Shown piece by piece: positions 1-7,843 of a stretch of 13,569 nt of DNA. The first letter of the stretch is position 1. Each line of letters starts with the position of its first letter. The translations under genes were made by a program, and so were the position numbers. Under the pieces are notes generated by a model. It was not told the origin of the DNA. It did no database searches and worked only from the letters and a program-made list of their open reading frames with translations. This DNA comes from Actinomycetota bacterium. Its GTDB lineage: Bacteria; Actinomycetota; Actinomycetes; Actinomycetales; Microbacteriaceae. The stretch is from NCBI GenBank assembly GCA_009704705.1, contig WLDR01000027.1:1-13569 (forward strand), in the 5' to 3' direction.

Positions 1-342
1 AGACCCCGCCAGTGGAATGACAACGCGAGGAAAATAGACCTTGCTGATGAGATTTGGATTAGCCAGCAAGCTGGACATGCCTCGCATCGATGACGCTTGA
101 AACAATGACCACGGAATGAGTCCGCACAAAAGAAAAAGTGCGTAATTGTCAACGCCGCTGGGGTCGCCCACGGGGCTCTTGATGCTGAAAATGAAAGAGA
201 AAACGAAGGTGTAGACGAGCACCTGGGTCAACGGGTTTGCCAACGACCACAGCTGTCCGAGAAGCGTGGAGCGATACTGCCCGCGGATGTCGCGGAAGGC
301 CAACGCCCACAGCACATACCGTGCGTCGGCAAGCTCTTTCAT
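1..342 (-). CDS. ABC-2 type polysaccharide export permease (partial, C-terminus outside window)
   Basis: Translating the minus strand from ATG at 342 gives 114 codons with no stop before the window edge. The product resembles Wzm/TagG/RfbD-type permeases of ABC exporters that carry O-antigen-like polysaccharide or teichoic acid across the membrane. Visible marks are the N-terminal cytoplasmic stretch with RDIRGQYRSTLLGQLWSLANP (shown in two parts: RDIRGQYRSTLLG and QLWSLANP, about residues 18-38), which is typical of the family. A first membrane segment follows at about 39-54 and a second near 67-85 (LFLLCGLIPWSLFQ), then the LLANPNLISKVYFPR motif. An in-frame TTG at 351-349 has a better-placed AGAGGGG upstream and may be the true start. 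The partner ATPase is not in the window and would be expected further left. Divergent orientation to the dehydratase operon suggests one export locus. The family call is firm; the exported polymer is unknown. Confidence 0.88.
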   Translation of the reverse strand, partial: MKELADARYVLWALAFRDIRGQYRSTLLGQLWSLANPLTQVLVYTFVFSFIFSIKSPVGDPSGVDNYALFLLCGLIPWSLFQASSMRGMSSLLANPNLISKVYFPRVVIPLAGS

Positions 343-396
343 GTAAGACAAAGCTCGACCCCTCTTGCGGACAAAGGCACAACGCGAACAACCCGT

Positions 397-424
397 TTGA
401 CAACGTCTGCCCTCGCCATAGTAC
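397..424 (+). promoter_or_regulatory. possible promoter of the polysaccharide operon
   Basis: The divergent intergenic region contains a perfect TTGACA at 397-402. It is followed after 16 nt by a weak -10 match, TAGTAC, at 419-424. This would start transcription near 431, leaving a leader of about 70 nt before the dehydratase start at 503. The -10 match is poor, so this is only a candidate. No convincing promoter for the leftward permease was found in the same gap, although TACTAT (reverse of 418-423) is present there. Confidence 0.3.
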
Positions 425-502
425 CAAGACGGCACCCTCGCATGACTTCTGGAGCCATAATGAAGAGTTCCCCCTCCCTGAGCGAATGTCGAGGTTTTGC
501 AG

Positions 503-1528
503 ATGAGTTTTCGTCGAGCGCTCATCACCGGCGTTGCTGGCCAAGACGGCACGTACCTAGCGCAGCTGTTGCTCTCCAAGGGCTACGAAGTTCATGGGAT
601 TGTTCGTGAGGCGGGTCACCCGTCCAACAGCATGCTGGCGCACATTGCGCAGCTGAGCAGTACAGCCGGCGCTCGACTCCACCAACATGTCGGGGACATT
701 CGCAACACCCAGTGGATGGCTCAATTACTTGAGCAAATCATGCCAAACGAGGTCTACAACCTAGCGGCCCAATCAAACGTGGCCACGTCGTTCGCAGAAC
801 CGGACGTCACGCACGAAATCAACTACGTGGCTGTCAATAGCCTTCTGGAGTCAGTGCGTCGGCTCGTGCCTCACGCACGTTTCTTTCAGTCGTCCTCGTC
901 AGAGATGTTCGGTCTCACTCCACCGCCGCAAAGCGAAGAGAGTGCGTTCCTGCCGCAGTCTCCCTACGCCTTAGCGAAAGCGGGAGCGCACGTGCTGGTG
1001 AGGGAAGCTCGGGAAGAAGGCAATCTCTTCGCGGTAAACGGCATCTCGTTCAACCATGAATCACCGCGACGTTCCACTGCATTCGTCACCCGCAAGATTG
1101 CCCATGGCGTTGCGTGCATCGTTCGTGGCGAAGCCGAACACATCGAACTCGGAAACCTAGAGGCAATCCGCGACTGGGGTTACGCACCGGAATACGTCGA
1201 GGGTATGTGGCGAAGCCTGCAACACGACGAGCCGCACGACTACGTCTTCGCCAGTGGCCGCGGCCACACGGTTCGCGAATTCGTGCAGTTCGCGTGTGAC
1301 TCGGTCGGGCTCGATTGGCGAGAGCGCATCACGCACGATGAAGCTTTCGATCGACCGCACGACGTAAAGGCAACTATCGGCGATGCGACCAAGGCGAAGG
1401 CGGTTCTTGGTTGGTCAGCAACCACGACAGCGGCCGAGCTTGCGCGCATAATGGTAGAGGCCGACATTGAGCGCGGTTCGAGGCACGTCAGTTTTCTCGA
1501 CATGCCTCGGCTTGCTGCGTGGGGCTAG
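503..1528 (+). CDS. gmd: GDP-mannose 4,6-dehydratase
   Basis: A short-chain dehydratase of 341 aa, close to the usual length of about 345-375. It would convert GDP-D-mannose to GDP-4-keto-6-deoxy-D-mannose, the precursor of GDP-rhamnose, GDP-fucose, GDP-6-deoxytalose or perosamine. The N-terminal nucleotide-binding motif GVAGQDG lies at 10-16. The catalytic set is visible as SSSEMFG (131-137, with S132 in place of the commoner Thr, and E134) and SPYALAK with Y155 and K159. The Gmd signature NHESPRR (184-190) followed by FVTRKI, and the C-terminal RPHDV (284-288), separate it from RmlB and other epimerases. The ATG at 503 is preferred over an in-frame TTG at 497 because GAGG at 491-494 lies 8 nt upstream of it. 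It is the first gene of the operon. The reductase or aminotransferase that would finish the sugar is not in the window. Confidence 0.93.
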   Translation: MSFRRALITGVAGQDGTYLAQLLLSKGYEVHGIVREAGHPSNSMLAHIAQLSSTAGARLHQHVGDIRNTQWMAQLLEQIMPNEVYNLAAQSNVATSFAEPDVTHEINYVAVNSLLESVRRLVPHARFFQSSSSEMFGLTPPPQSEESAFLPQSPYALAKAGAHVLVREAREEGNLFAVNGISFNHESPRRSTAFVTRKIAHGVACIVRGEAEHIELGNLEAIRDWGYAPEYVEGMWRSLQHDEPHDYVFASGRGHTVREFVQFACDSVGLDWRERITHDEAFDRPHDVKATIGDATKAKAVLGWSATTTAAELARIMVEADIERGSRHVSFLDMPRLAAWG

Positions 1529-1554
1529 ACGAACAGAGACGGTGATCAGTCCAG

Positions 1555-3288
1555 ATGGCGACAGTCAATTTTGCGCACGGCACTGCCCTCGCTCAGGCCG
1601 CTTACCGCCAAGCGACGTCTCTCGGGCAGCTACTCGAAACAGTTGATTCATTTCGTCCACCAGCAATCGATTTCGAAGCCGCCGCCCATGCAGCAGTACC
1701 CGACTCACTCACCGAGGTCTCACGAGCCCTCTTCCACGATCGACGAAACGGATCGCGATTTCTCTCCTCCGCCGACTGGTCTGCTTTGGACCGCGCGCGG
1801 GCTTCGTGGCCGGGCTTCGCGCCAGTAGGTCAGTGTCGCATCTTGAGGGAACCCTGGCGAGCAGGTTCGCCAGAACAACGAAGCAAGATTGTTCTGCTCG
1901 ATGCCCGCACACTTCAGCTTCCCCACATGAACGGCACAAAGAATCATGCGCTCGCTCTGACGCGAGCCTTCGCTGCCGAGCTACCCCCACATCATGACCT
2001 TGCGTTCTTCACGAGCCCTCGCCTGCCTGCCCTGGAGCAAGAGATAGCTGCCCTCGCAACAGTCGATTGGCGGTCTGGGCTGATCGGTGATGTCGAGGTT
2101 TACGTGCAGCTCGCCACGGTGATGGACCCGAGTGACCCCACAAACCTTGACCTCTTGCGGGCGCCCTGGATTCGACGCGTTTCGGTCTTCCTCGATGACA
2201 TTAAGGGGCTTCATCCGGCGCACTTCATCGGCACCAACGTTCACTTCTGGGAGCACCAAGTCACGGTCGAAAAGATGAGACCCAGTGATGTCGTACTGAC
2301 CCTCGGACAGGCGTCCAACGACGAAGCAAGACGATTGTGGGATTCCCTCGAGGAAGGTGAGCACCGACCCGCCTTCGTGATTACGTCATGCCAAAGTGGC
2401 TTGGGTCACGTTGCGACTGAACGCACAGAATCCCGCACAAACGAGTTTCTCGTTTTCGGCAACCACTTACCGCACAAGAACGTGGCGCTAGTTGCCGCCG
2501 CGAGTTCACTCATTCACGCTGGAACGACCGGCCAGCCGTCGATCACCTTCGTTGCAGCAGTCAGTCCTGTTCTAGAAGACGCCATCCGACGGGTGGCCGA
2601 GAACGAAGGCGTCTACGAGTCACAGCGCTGTCTTCAGTTTGAAGCAAACCTCAGCAGTGAGGCGCTGTCGCAACGACTGAGCCAATCACGGGGCGTGATT
2701 GTGCCCTCACTTCACGAGGGTTTTTCATTGCCAGTGATCGAGGCCATCGAGCGCGGTGTTCCAGTGGCGCTGTCCCGCATTCCGGCCCATCAGGAGCTTC
2801 TGCCAGAAGGGCCTTGGTTTTTTGACCCACGTAGCGTTGAGTCGCTTCTCTCTGCCGTTCGGTCAATGGGCGAAGCTGATGAATCGTGGTCTTTGATGCA
2901 GTCGGCCCATCTTGCTGAGAGATACCGCCCATCGACAATGGTCCATGCTGTGCGGGAATCACTCTCGACGCGGACGAATGATGCGCCGTTACGGCGAGCG
3001 CAACCCAGTGGTGCTGCACCGCATGAAACCGCGCACTCACGCCACGAAACGGCTGCGGGCATCACTCTCGATCAGCTCCACACGCGCGATACGCAGCTCA
3101 TGACAGTGCTGCTCGCTCGTCCTCACGTCGATGAGACATTTACGTCGGCGCCAAAGAACCTTCCCTCGTTCAAGCACGTTCACGATGCCGTTGTCGCAGA
3201 ATTTCACCGGTCTCTGACGTGGCGAGCCGGACGCGTTGTCACCGCACCCCTGAGATGGCTGCGCTCAATTCGAGGGAAATCCTCATGA
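1555..3288 (+). CDS. GT4-family glycosyltransferase with N-terminal extension
   Basis: A 577-aa protein with a GT-B fold glycosyltransferase core. From about residue 111 it shows KIVLLDARTLQLP, a common opening of GT4 mannosyl- and rhamnosyltransferases. The C-terminal donor-binding domain begins near 297 (EFLVFGNHLPHKN, with K308 in the usual phosphate-contacting position) and contains the EX7E signature E388-E396 within HEGFSLPVIEAIERG. It presumably transfers a sugar from an NDP donor to a growing lipid-linked glycan at the cytoplasmic membrane face. Residues 1-110 are an extension that I cannot assign. The tail (about 548-577) is basic and amphipathic and includes SLTWRAGRVVTAPLRW, resembling a tail motif seen on other polysaccharide enzymes and possibly a membrane contact. 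It starts 26 nt after the dehydratase. The ribosome binding site is weak. The stop overlaps the next start. Donor and acceptor cannot be read from sequence. Confidence 0.86.
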   Translation: MATVNFAHGTALAQAAYRQATSLGQLLETVDSFRPPAIDFEAAAHAAVPDSLTEVSRALFHDRRNGSRFLSSADWSALDRARASWPGFAPVGQCRILREPWRAGSPEQRSKIVLLDARTLQLPHMNGTKNHALALTRAFAAELPPHHDLAFFTSPRLPALEQEIAALATVDWRSGLIGDVEVYVQLATVMDPSDPTNLDLLRAPWIRRVSVFLDDIKGLHPAHFIGTNVHFWEHQVTVEKMRPSDVVLTLGQASNDEARRLWDSLEEGEHRPAFVITSCQSGLGHVATERTESRTNEFLVFGNHLPHKNVALVAAASSLIHAGTTGQPSITFVAAVSPVLEDAIRRVAENEGVYESQRCLQFEANLSSEALSQRLSQSRGVIVPSLHEGFSLPVIEAIERGVPVALSRIPAHQELLPEGPWFFDPRSVESLLSAVRSMGEADESWSLMQSAHLAERYRPSTMVHAVRESLSTRTNDAPLRRAQPSGAAPHETAHSRHETAAGITLDQLHTRDTQLMTVLLARPHVDETFTSAPKNLPSFKHVHDAVVAEFHRSLTWRAGRVVTAPLRWLRSIRGKSS

Positions 3289-4649
3289 CCGTTGGATCTC
3301 AATTTCCTGTGCTCGTCCTGAGCGATTCTGGGCGACGAACAAGCCGTACATTCCGCAGATTCACCTCCGAACTCCAGCAGTCCGGAGGGGTTCTGCTGCC
3401 GATTGGAAAGCGTGTGCGCGATGTTCTCGAACAGGTGCGCTCCGCCGCGCCCTCTACGCACGTTCTTTTTCTTGGCTCCACGGATGCTCCGCTCGCCGGT
3501 CTCGTGGCAACCATCGACACCGCTGTTTTCCGCAGTTTCACACAGGACGTGGTGTACGCCGACAAGACGCAGTCCCTAAAGACTTCGATGCCTGAAGACG
3601 TCCGGCGGCTCCCGGCCTGGTCCCCTCATCGCATTGAACATGAGAATTTTGTTGGTGAAAGTTTCCTCGTGCGAATCCCCTTTCTGCTCTCAATCGGGTC
3701 ACAACTCGACCTTGAATCTGACTGGGACTCCTGGGCCTTTTTGCGAGCTGCAAAGGAGTGCGCCGGACGCGTAGCGAAAGTCGACGAGACCTGGTTCGCC
3801 ACATCTCGCGTTCCTCGAACATCACCAGTCCGATCGTTCACACCTCCCACTTCAGGGTTGTCTGCATCTGACTGCAGTCTCATCACCCTCACAGCAGGGG
3901 CTCAGGACACGTCACGCAGGTTCCCTACTCTGGTCGAAGAGCACCTCGAGGCAATCTCGGGTTCGAGTGCCACAGACGCCGAACAAATCCTTGTTCTCGG
4001 GCCGGAGTGCCCTCCTGCTCTGCGCGCGACGCTCGAGTCACGCGTTTCACCCAAGCTGAAGGTTGTCAACGTCGAGAACGCGTTCAATTTCGCTCACCGA
4101 TGCAATGTCGGGCGAACCGTCTCTTCGGGTGACATCACCGTGCTTGTTAATGACGACTTCATTCCATCTCGGCCCGATTGGCTTGAACGACTGCTCGAAC
4201 CGTTTTCAGACCCGGAGGTCGGCATTACGGGTGCCACGTTGCTCTATGCCGACGATACGATTCAGCACGTCGGAGTGGGCGTGCGCCACGGCAACTTTCA
4301 CCACTTCTACGTCGGCGCCGAGCTCACCGACCCGCGTATCGCGCAACTTGTCGCGATGAATCGCGAGGTCGACGCGGTCACCGGCGCGTGCTTCGCCATT
4401 CGTACGAAGCTATTCGACGACGTCGGCGGATTAACCGAGGGATTTCCATTGAACTACAACGATGTCGACCTCTGCCTCAAGGTTCGTGCACTCGGCTATT
4501 CAGTAGTTTTGGTTGGCGCGCCGCTGGGCTACCACCTTGAGTCGCGCACTCGCGCTGCAGTGTCACTCCCAGAAGAATCCCTCTTGTTCTTTTCCCGCTG
4601 GCCCCATAGGGCGAGTGAATCCGATTTCCCTTTTGAAAACCTGGCGTGA
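3285..4649 (+). CDS. GT2-family glycosyltransferase (rhamnosyltransferase-like) with degenerate N-terminal GT half
   Basis: A 454-aa protein. The ATG at 3285 overlaps the preceding TGA (ATGA) and has GAGGGA at 3272-3277, 7 nt upstream, so translational coupling is likely; a longer reading from 3219 has no such support. The second half (about 197-425) is a GT-A domain of the kind annotated as rhamnosyltransferase. It has the metal-binding NDD at 289-291, TIQHVGVGV (325-333), AVTGACF (364-370), YNDVDLCLKV (391-400) and HLESRTR (417-423). The first 180 residues resemble the distal half of a further GT2 domain (DVVYADK at 88-94, RRLPAWSPHRIEHENFVG near 107-124, ESDWDSWAFLRAAKE near 144-158) but lack an acidic DXD. 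This half therefore looks catalytically dead or structural. It probably extends a membrane-bound glycan with a deoxyhexose, perhaps made from the dehydratase product. Linkage and donor are unknown. Confidence 0.87.
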   Translation: MTVGSQFPVLVLSDSGRRTSRTFRRFTSELQQSGGVLLPIGKRVRDVLEQVRSAAPSTHVLFLGSTDAPLAGLVATIDTAVFRSFTQDVVYADKTQSLKTSMPEDVRRLPAWSPHRIEHENFVGESFLVRIPFLLSIGSQLDLESDWDSWAFLRAAKECAGRVAKVDETWFATSRVPRTSPVRSFTPPTSGLSASDCSLITLTAGAQDTSRRFPTLVEEHLEAISGSSATDAEQILVLGPECPPALRATLESRVSPKLKVVNVENAFNFAHRCNVGRTVSSGDITVLVNDDFIPSRPDWLERLLEPFSDPEVGITGATLLYADDTIQHVGVGVRHGNFHHFYVGAELTDPRIAQLVAMNREVDAVTGACFAIRTKLFDDVGGLTEGFPLNYNDVDLCLKVRALGYSVVLVGAPLGYHLESRTRAAVSLPEESLLFFSRWPHRASESDFPFENLA

Positions 4650-4683
4650 TTCATGCCACAGACCAGTCGAGAAGGGGGCCCGA

Positions 4684-5601
4684 ATGTCCCGAGCACGTAA
4701 TGTCTCCGTGATTCTTCACGTCGGCCCTCACAAGACCGGGTCGTCGAGCATCCAGGCGTTGCTCGCATCCCAGCGTGACACATTGGCTTCCCTCGGGGTC
4801 TTTGTACCAGACGGAGTGTCCGACGAGTATCCAGGACATCACATGGTTCCGTTCGCGCTGTGGGATCGTGACATCTCTTCATTGGGTGGGTCTGACGTGG
4901 ACGATCTGTCGAAACTTCTCGCGTCGTGGCTCGAGTCGGCATGGGAGAAGGGTTGCTCTCGGCTCGTTCTTTCCGCAGAAGATTTGTCAACCATGACGGA
5001 TGAGCAATGGGGGCAGCTCGCCGAGGACCTCACTGTCGCACAGCGGATTGCCGACATTCACATCGATTCGCTCAATGTGTGCGTCACCGACCGAGATCTC
5101 GAAGCACGCGTTCGGAGCACGGCACGCGAACTCGTCAAGGGTGGCGCGAGCGACTCAGCGGAGGTTCTCGAAGGACTGCTCCGCGCGGACATCCCAACGC
5201 AAGACCATGCAATCGCTGAATTCGTCTCGCAGCTACCGATGCCGACCCGGGTGATACGCACACCCTTTGAGGGCGAAGATTTTGTGAAGCGGTGGTGCGA
5301 AATTAACCTGGGTTCGGAGATTGCCGAGCACATTCCGCGTGATGCTCTCGAGCGAAGAATCAACGAGATGCTCTCGGAGAACACGCTGGAGCAACTGCGT
5401 GAGTTCAATCGGCTAAACGCCCCGCGCGCTGGGCTGAATCCGCTCCATCCGTTTTCAACGTTGGACTCAGAGGAAGAGCGACTCGCGTTTGAGCGGCTCA
5501 AGATGTTTCGATGGGTACTTGCTGAGCGTGACCGGTACTACACGGAGATGAACCGGCTTGCGTATCGGCTCACGGAGCTCAGAGAAGAGTGGGAGAACTG
5601 A
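4684..5601 (+). CDS. sulfotransferase-like protein (PAPS-binding P-loop)
   Basis: A 305-aa protein. The start at 4684 is chosen because AAGGGGG (4672-4678) sits just upstream; the same frame is open back to 4513 but that stretch overlaps the preceding gene. Near the N-terminus it carries HVGPHKTGSSS (12-22), the 5'-phosphosulfate-binding loop of PAPS-dependent sulfotransferases. R137 and S145, in VTDRDLEARVRSTAREL, have the spacing of the 3'-phosphate-binding Arg/Ser pair of that superfamily. The family moves sulfate from 3'-phosphoadenylyl sulfate to a hydroxyl or amine. Here the likely acceptor is the glycan or its lipid carrier (inference from context). The C-terminal part (about 264-305) is charged and helical. 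Lying between glycosyltransferase genes in a tight operon, it most likely decorates the polysaccharide. No PAPS synthesis gene is visible. Some members of this fold lack proven activity. Confidence 0.75.
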   Translation: MSRARNVSVILHVGPHKTGSSSIQALLASQRDTLASLGVFVPDGVSDEYPGHHMVPFALWDRDISSLGGSDVDDLSKLLASWLESAWEKGCSRLVLSAEDLSTMTDEQWGQLAEDLTVAQRIADIHIDSLNVCVTDRDLEARVRSTARELVKGGASDSAEVLEGLLRADIPTQDHAIAEFVSQLPMPTRVIRTPFEGEDFVKRWCEINLGSEIAEHIPRDALERRINEMLSENTLEQLREFNRLNAPRAGLNPLHPFSTLDSEEERLAFERLKMFRWVLAERDRYYTEMNRLAYRLTELREEWEN

Positions 5602-5602
5602 T

Positions 5603-6931
5603 ATGAAGTTTTTTTCTCGTCGAAGGAATCCGGGAGTCCGGCTGAATCCGCCTCGGGATTTTGACGAGGCCTTCTACTTGTCTGCGCACGAGGATGTTGC
5701 CCGCGCTGTTGCGCGGGGAGATTTCGCTTCGGGATTCGAGCACTTCGAAATCCACGGGACTGACGAACGGCGGGCGTGGAGCACCCTGAGTGGACTCGCA
5801 TCGTTCGCGCGCACGGCTTCATTCGGCACCGGGATTTACCGTCCCAAAACTTTGAGGACTCGCTTTACGCGACCCATCTCGATGCCGTCATTGTCGGGTC
5901 GACGCGCGACAGGTCAGCTTCTCATTTTGGTGCCACACTTGCGAGCCGAACTCTTCTACGCGGGATACAGTTCGTTCTTTGCAGAGTGCGCGCAAGTGGC
6001 TGTCGATTTCACTTCTGTTCGGGTGATTTGCTTCGACATCGACATCAGTGCAGGGTTGCTGGACGAATACCTCCCTGGGGCGCGCATCGACTCACGCCAC
6101 TCGTTGAGTGACGAACTCATCGACGAGCCCGATCTCATCATCACGTTCGACACAACGACAACGCTCGCGGCCTGCGACACCTGGGGGCTCGCCAGCCGCA
6201 CCATCTATTACTGCCAAGACTTCGAGGCGGGATTCCACCCCTACGGTTTCGAGTACACGCAGGCGCTTCGGGCGCTTCACGTCGCCGAACACATCGTGGT
6301 TTCGACCCCACAGTTGAAGGACTTCTTGGAGCGGGGCGGCTACCTCTCAACCCGTGACGTTTCTGTCACGGTGCCACAGGTGAAGAAGTTGCGTCAGCGC
6401 GAAAAGGTCCAAGGCCGGGTATTCGTCTATTTTCGGCCTGAGGCCTTCAACGCGCGCAACATGGCTGATCTGTTGTTGCCCCAAATCTTGGAATTCTGCG
6501 AAACGCATGCTGGTTACGAATTCTTCCTCGTCGGGACCGTCGCGACAGATCTTGCCTTTGTGCACGGAGAGAACTCAATCACCGTCTTGAGCAAGTTGAG
6601 CTTCGAACGCTACGAGGATCTCGTCATGTCGAGTGAAGTCGCCATCAGCTTGATTTACTCAGCGCATCCGGGGGTAGTTGCCTATCAGGCCGCCTTGTCT
6701 GGAATTCCAACAATCACGAACGTGTTTGACAATCGTTCAGCCGCGGACCTGCGCTCCTTGTCGCCCAATCTGATTCCCTTTGACGTCGTTCGCGACTCGT
6801 TCGACGACGTTCTCGCTCAAGCCTTTGCTCATCAGGTCGTGTCCCAAGAGAGTTTCCGATTCGGTGACGTCGCAGAAGGTTCTAGCGTCGAATACATGCG
6901 TGGTGTGGGACGCAGACTGTCCGCGCGCTAA
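5603..6931 (+). CDS. WsaF-like rhamnosyltransferase with N-terminal NPDV-type repeat
   Basis: A 442-aa protein starting 1 nt after the preceding stop, with GGGAG at 5591-5595 as ribosome binding site. Residues 18-57 (PPRDFDEAFYLSAHEDVARA onward, ending in HFEIHGTDERR) match a short motif often found once or repeatedly in glycan enzymes, usually written as YLxxNPDVxxA followed by HYxxxGxxEGR. Residues 104-430 form a GT-B enzyme resembling Geobacillus WsaF, a rhamnosyltransferase of S-layer glycan assembly. They include TIYYCQDFEAGFHPYG (200-215), VYFRPEAFNARNMADLLL (275-292), LSFERYEDLV (332-341) and LIYSAHPGVVAYQAALSGIP (350-369). Donor-site residues cannot be proved here. It is the last gene of the operon. 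The role would be adding rhamnose or a similar deoxyhexose to the chain. The WsaF likeness is recognised from motifs, not from an alignment. Confidence 0.8.
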   Translation: MKFFSRRRNPGVRLNPPRDFDEAFYLSAHEDVARAVARGDFASGFEHFEIHGTDERRAWSTLSGLASFARTASFGTGIYRPKTLRTRFTRPISMPSLSGRRATGQLLILVPHLRAELFYAGYSSFFAECAQVAVDFTSVRVICFDIDISAGLLDEYLPGARIDSRHSLSDELIDEPDLIITFDTTTTLAACDTWGLASRTIYYCQDFEAGFHPYGFEYTQALRALHVAEHIVVSTPQLKDFLERGGYLSTRDVSVTVPQVKKLRQREKVQGRVFVYFRPEAFNARNMADLLLPQILEFCETHAGYEFFLVGTVATDLAFVHGENSITVLSKLSFERYEDLVMSSEVAISLIYSAHPGVVAYQAALSGIPTITNVFDNRSAADLRSLSPNLIPFDVVRDSFDDVLAQAFAHQVVSQESFRFGDVAEGSSVEYMRGVGRRLSAR

Positions 6932-6942
6932 GCCCTGTGCAT

Positions 6943-6960
6943 TGGCTCGGTTCCGAGCCA
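6943..6960 (+). terminator. hairpin at the end of the polysaccharide operon
   Basis: An 8-nt perfect inverted repeat (TGGCTCGG at 6943-6950, CCGAGCCA at 6953-6960) begins 12 nt after the stop of the WsaF-like gene. The most stable form probably has 7 pairs and a 4-nt loop. There is no U-tract behind it, as with many actinobacterial hairpin terminators, so termination efficiency is uncertain. Confidence 0.45.
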
Positions 6961-7041
6961 CGACGCGCGCACGCGAGCGTATCCGCAATTGGTTCGGGTC
7001 ATCCATACACTGATGGCAATGTCTGAATAGAAAGGAATGAC

Positions 7042-7764
7042 ATGTCATTAAGGAAATATGCGGCTGAGTTCTTGGGAACGTTCTGCTTGGTGTTCCTCGC
7101 CGTGGGAGCTGCCGTCTTCGGAATTAGCGCCACGGTTGGCGTGGGTGGAACGGGACCCGGTTCGGGCATTCTCGGTGTTGCCTTTGCCTTCGGCCTGGTT
7201 CTGTTTGCGCTCGCGTACGCTTTCGGGCCGATCTCGGGCACCAATGTGAACCCGGCTGTGACGCTCGGGATGCTCCTCGCCAAGCGACTCTCGCTGAAGG
7301 ATGCTGTGGGCTACTGGGTTGCACAGGTTCTTGGAGCTATCGCCGGCGCCGCATTGCTTCAGGCATTCGTTTCGTTCTTTGGTGTGACGGACCGCACCGG
7401 AGCTCTGGGCACGAATAGCTACGACAACGGTGCCATTAACATGACCGGCGCCTTCGTGCTGGAAGTTGTGCTCACCGCCGTCTTCGTGCTCGTGATTCTC
7501 TTGGTCACAGAGAAGGCTGCAACGCCCACCCTCGCCGGTGCGGCAATTGGCTTCACGCTCGTCTTGGTTCACATCGTCGGCATCCCGCTCACGGGCACGT
7601 CGGTCAACCCAGCTCGGTCGTTCGGACCCGCGCTGTTCGTTGGCGGAGAAGCTCTGGCGCAAGTGTGGCTCTTCATCGTTGCTCCACTCGTCGGTGCCGT
7701 TGTGGCGTGGGCCGCATGGAAATTGCTCCGGGTTGAGGCAACTGCTGAGAAGTCCCGCTCCTAA
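7042..7764 (+). CDS. aqpZ: aquaporin Z-type water channel
   Basis: A 240-aa MIP-family channel of normal length with six hydrophobic spans. Both pore half-helices are present: NPAV (70-73) after FGPISGTNV, and NPAR (189-192) after GIPLTGTSV. The residues that form the aromatic/arginine filter of E. coli AqpZ are all conserved at matching spacing (F50, H177, T186, R192). This predicts a narrow, water-selective pore rather than a glycerol facilitator. The start at 7042 has AAAGGA at 7031-7036. The loop at about 31-43 (TVGVGGTGPGSG) is glycine-rich. The gene is separated from the preceding operon by 110 nt containing a hairpin and is followed by a strong hairpin, so it is probably its own unit. 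TACACT at 7006-7011 could serve as a -10 box, but I see no good -35. It has no evident link to the glycan genes. Confidence 0.95.
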   Translation: MSLRKYAAEFLGTFCLVFLAVGAAVFGISATVGVGGTGPGSGILGVAFAFGLVLFALAYAFGPISGTNVNPAVTLGMLLAKRLSLKDAVGYWVAQVLGAIAGAALLQAFVSFFGVTDRTGALGTNSYDNGAINMTGAFVLEVVLTAVFVLVILLVTEKAATPTLAGAAIGFTLVLVHIVGIPLTGTSVNPARSFGPALFVGGEALAQVWLFIVAPLVGAVVAWAAWKLLRVEATAEKSRS

Positions 7765-7782
7765 TCGCAACTAGCTAAACCC

Positions 7783-7818
7783 CGTCCGACCCCAGCTGTG
7801 TTTGGCTGGGGTCGGACG
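7783..7818 (+). terminator. strong hairpin after the aquaporin gene
   Basis: A perfect 14-bp inverted repeat (7783-7796 and 7805-7818; core GTCCGACCCCAGC) surrounds the 8-nt loop TGTGTTTG, 19 nt after the aquaporin stop. It is GC-rich and very stable but lacks a following U-run, which fits the U-less terminators reported in actinobacteria. Only 25 nt separate it from the next start codon. The downstream gene therefore depends on read-through, or on a promoter overlapping the hairpin, or the hairpin has another function. Confidence 0.7.
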
Positions 7819-7843
7819 CATTAACACCATCTAGGGAATCCTC

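Noticed and set aside
497..503. TTG at 497 as the dehydratase start
   Set aside because: GAGG at 491-494 is too close to 497 but ideally spaced to the ATG at 503, which also matches the usual N-terminus of the family.
149..544. 131-codon minus-strand frame over the divergent promoter region
   Set aside because: The overlapping minus-strand permease frame and the plus-strand dehydratase are both clear protein families, whereas this translation is motif-free and Arg/Cys-rich.
4513..4683. 57-codon N-terminal extension of the sulfotransferase-like gene
   Set aside because: It overlaps the preceding glycosyltransferase out of frame, while the ATG at 4684 has a strong ribosome binding site and sits just before the P-loop strand, as in the family.
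7048..7770. 240-codon open frame antisense to the aquaporin gene
   Set aside because: It is a codon-bias shadow: the opposite strand is an unmistakable aquaporin, and the antisense translation is charged, low in hydrophobic order and shows no known motif or ribosome binding site.
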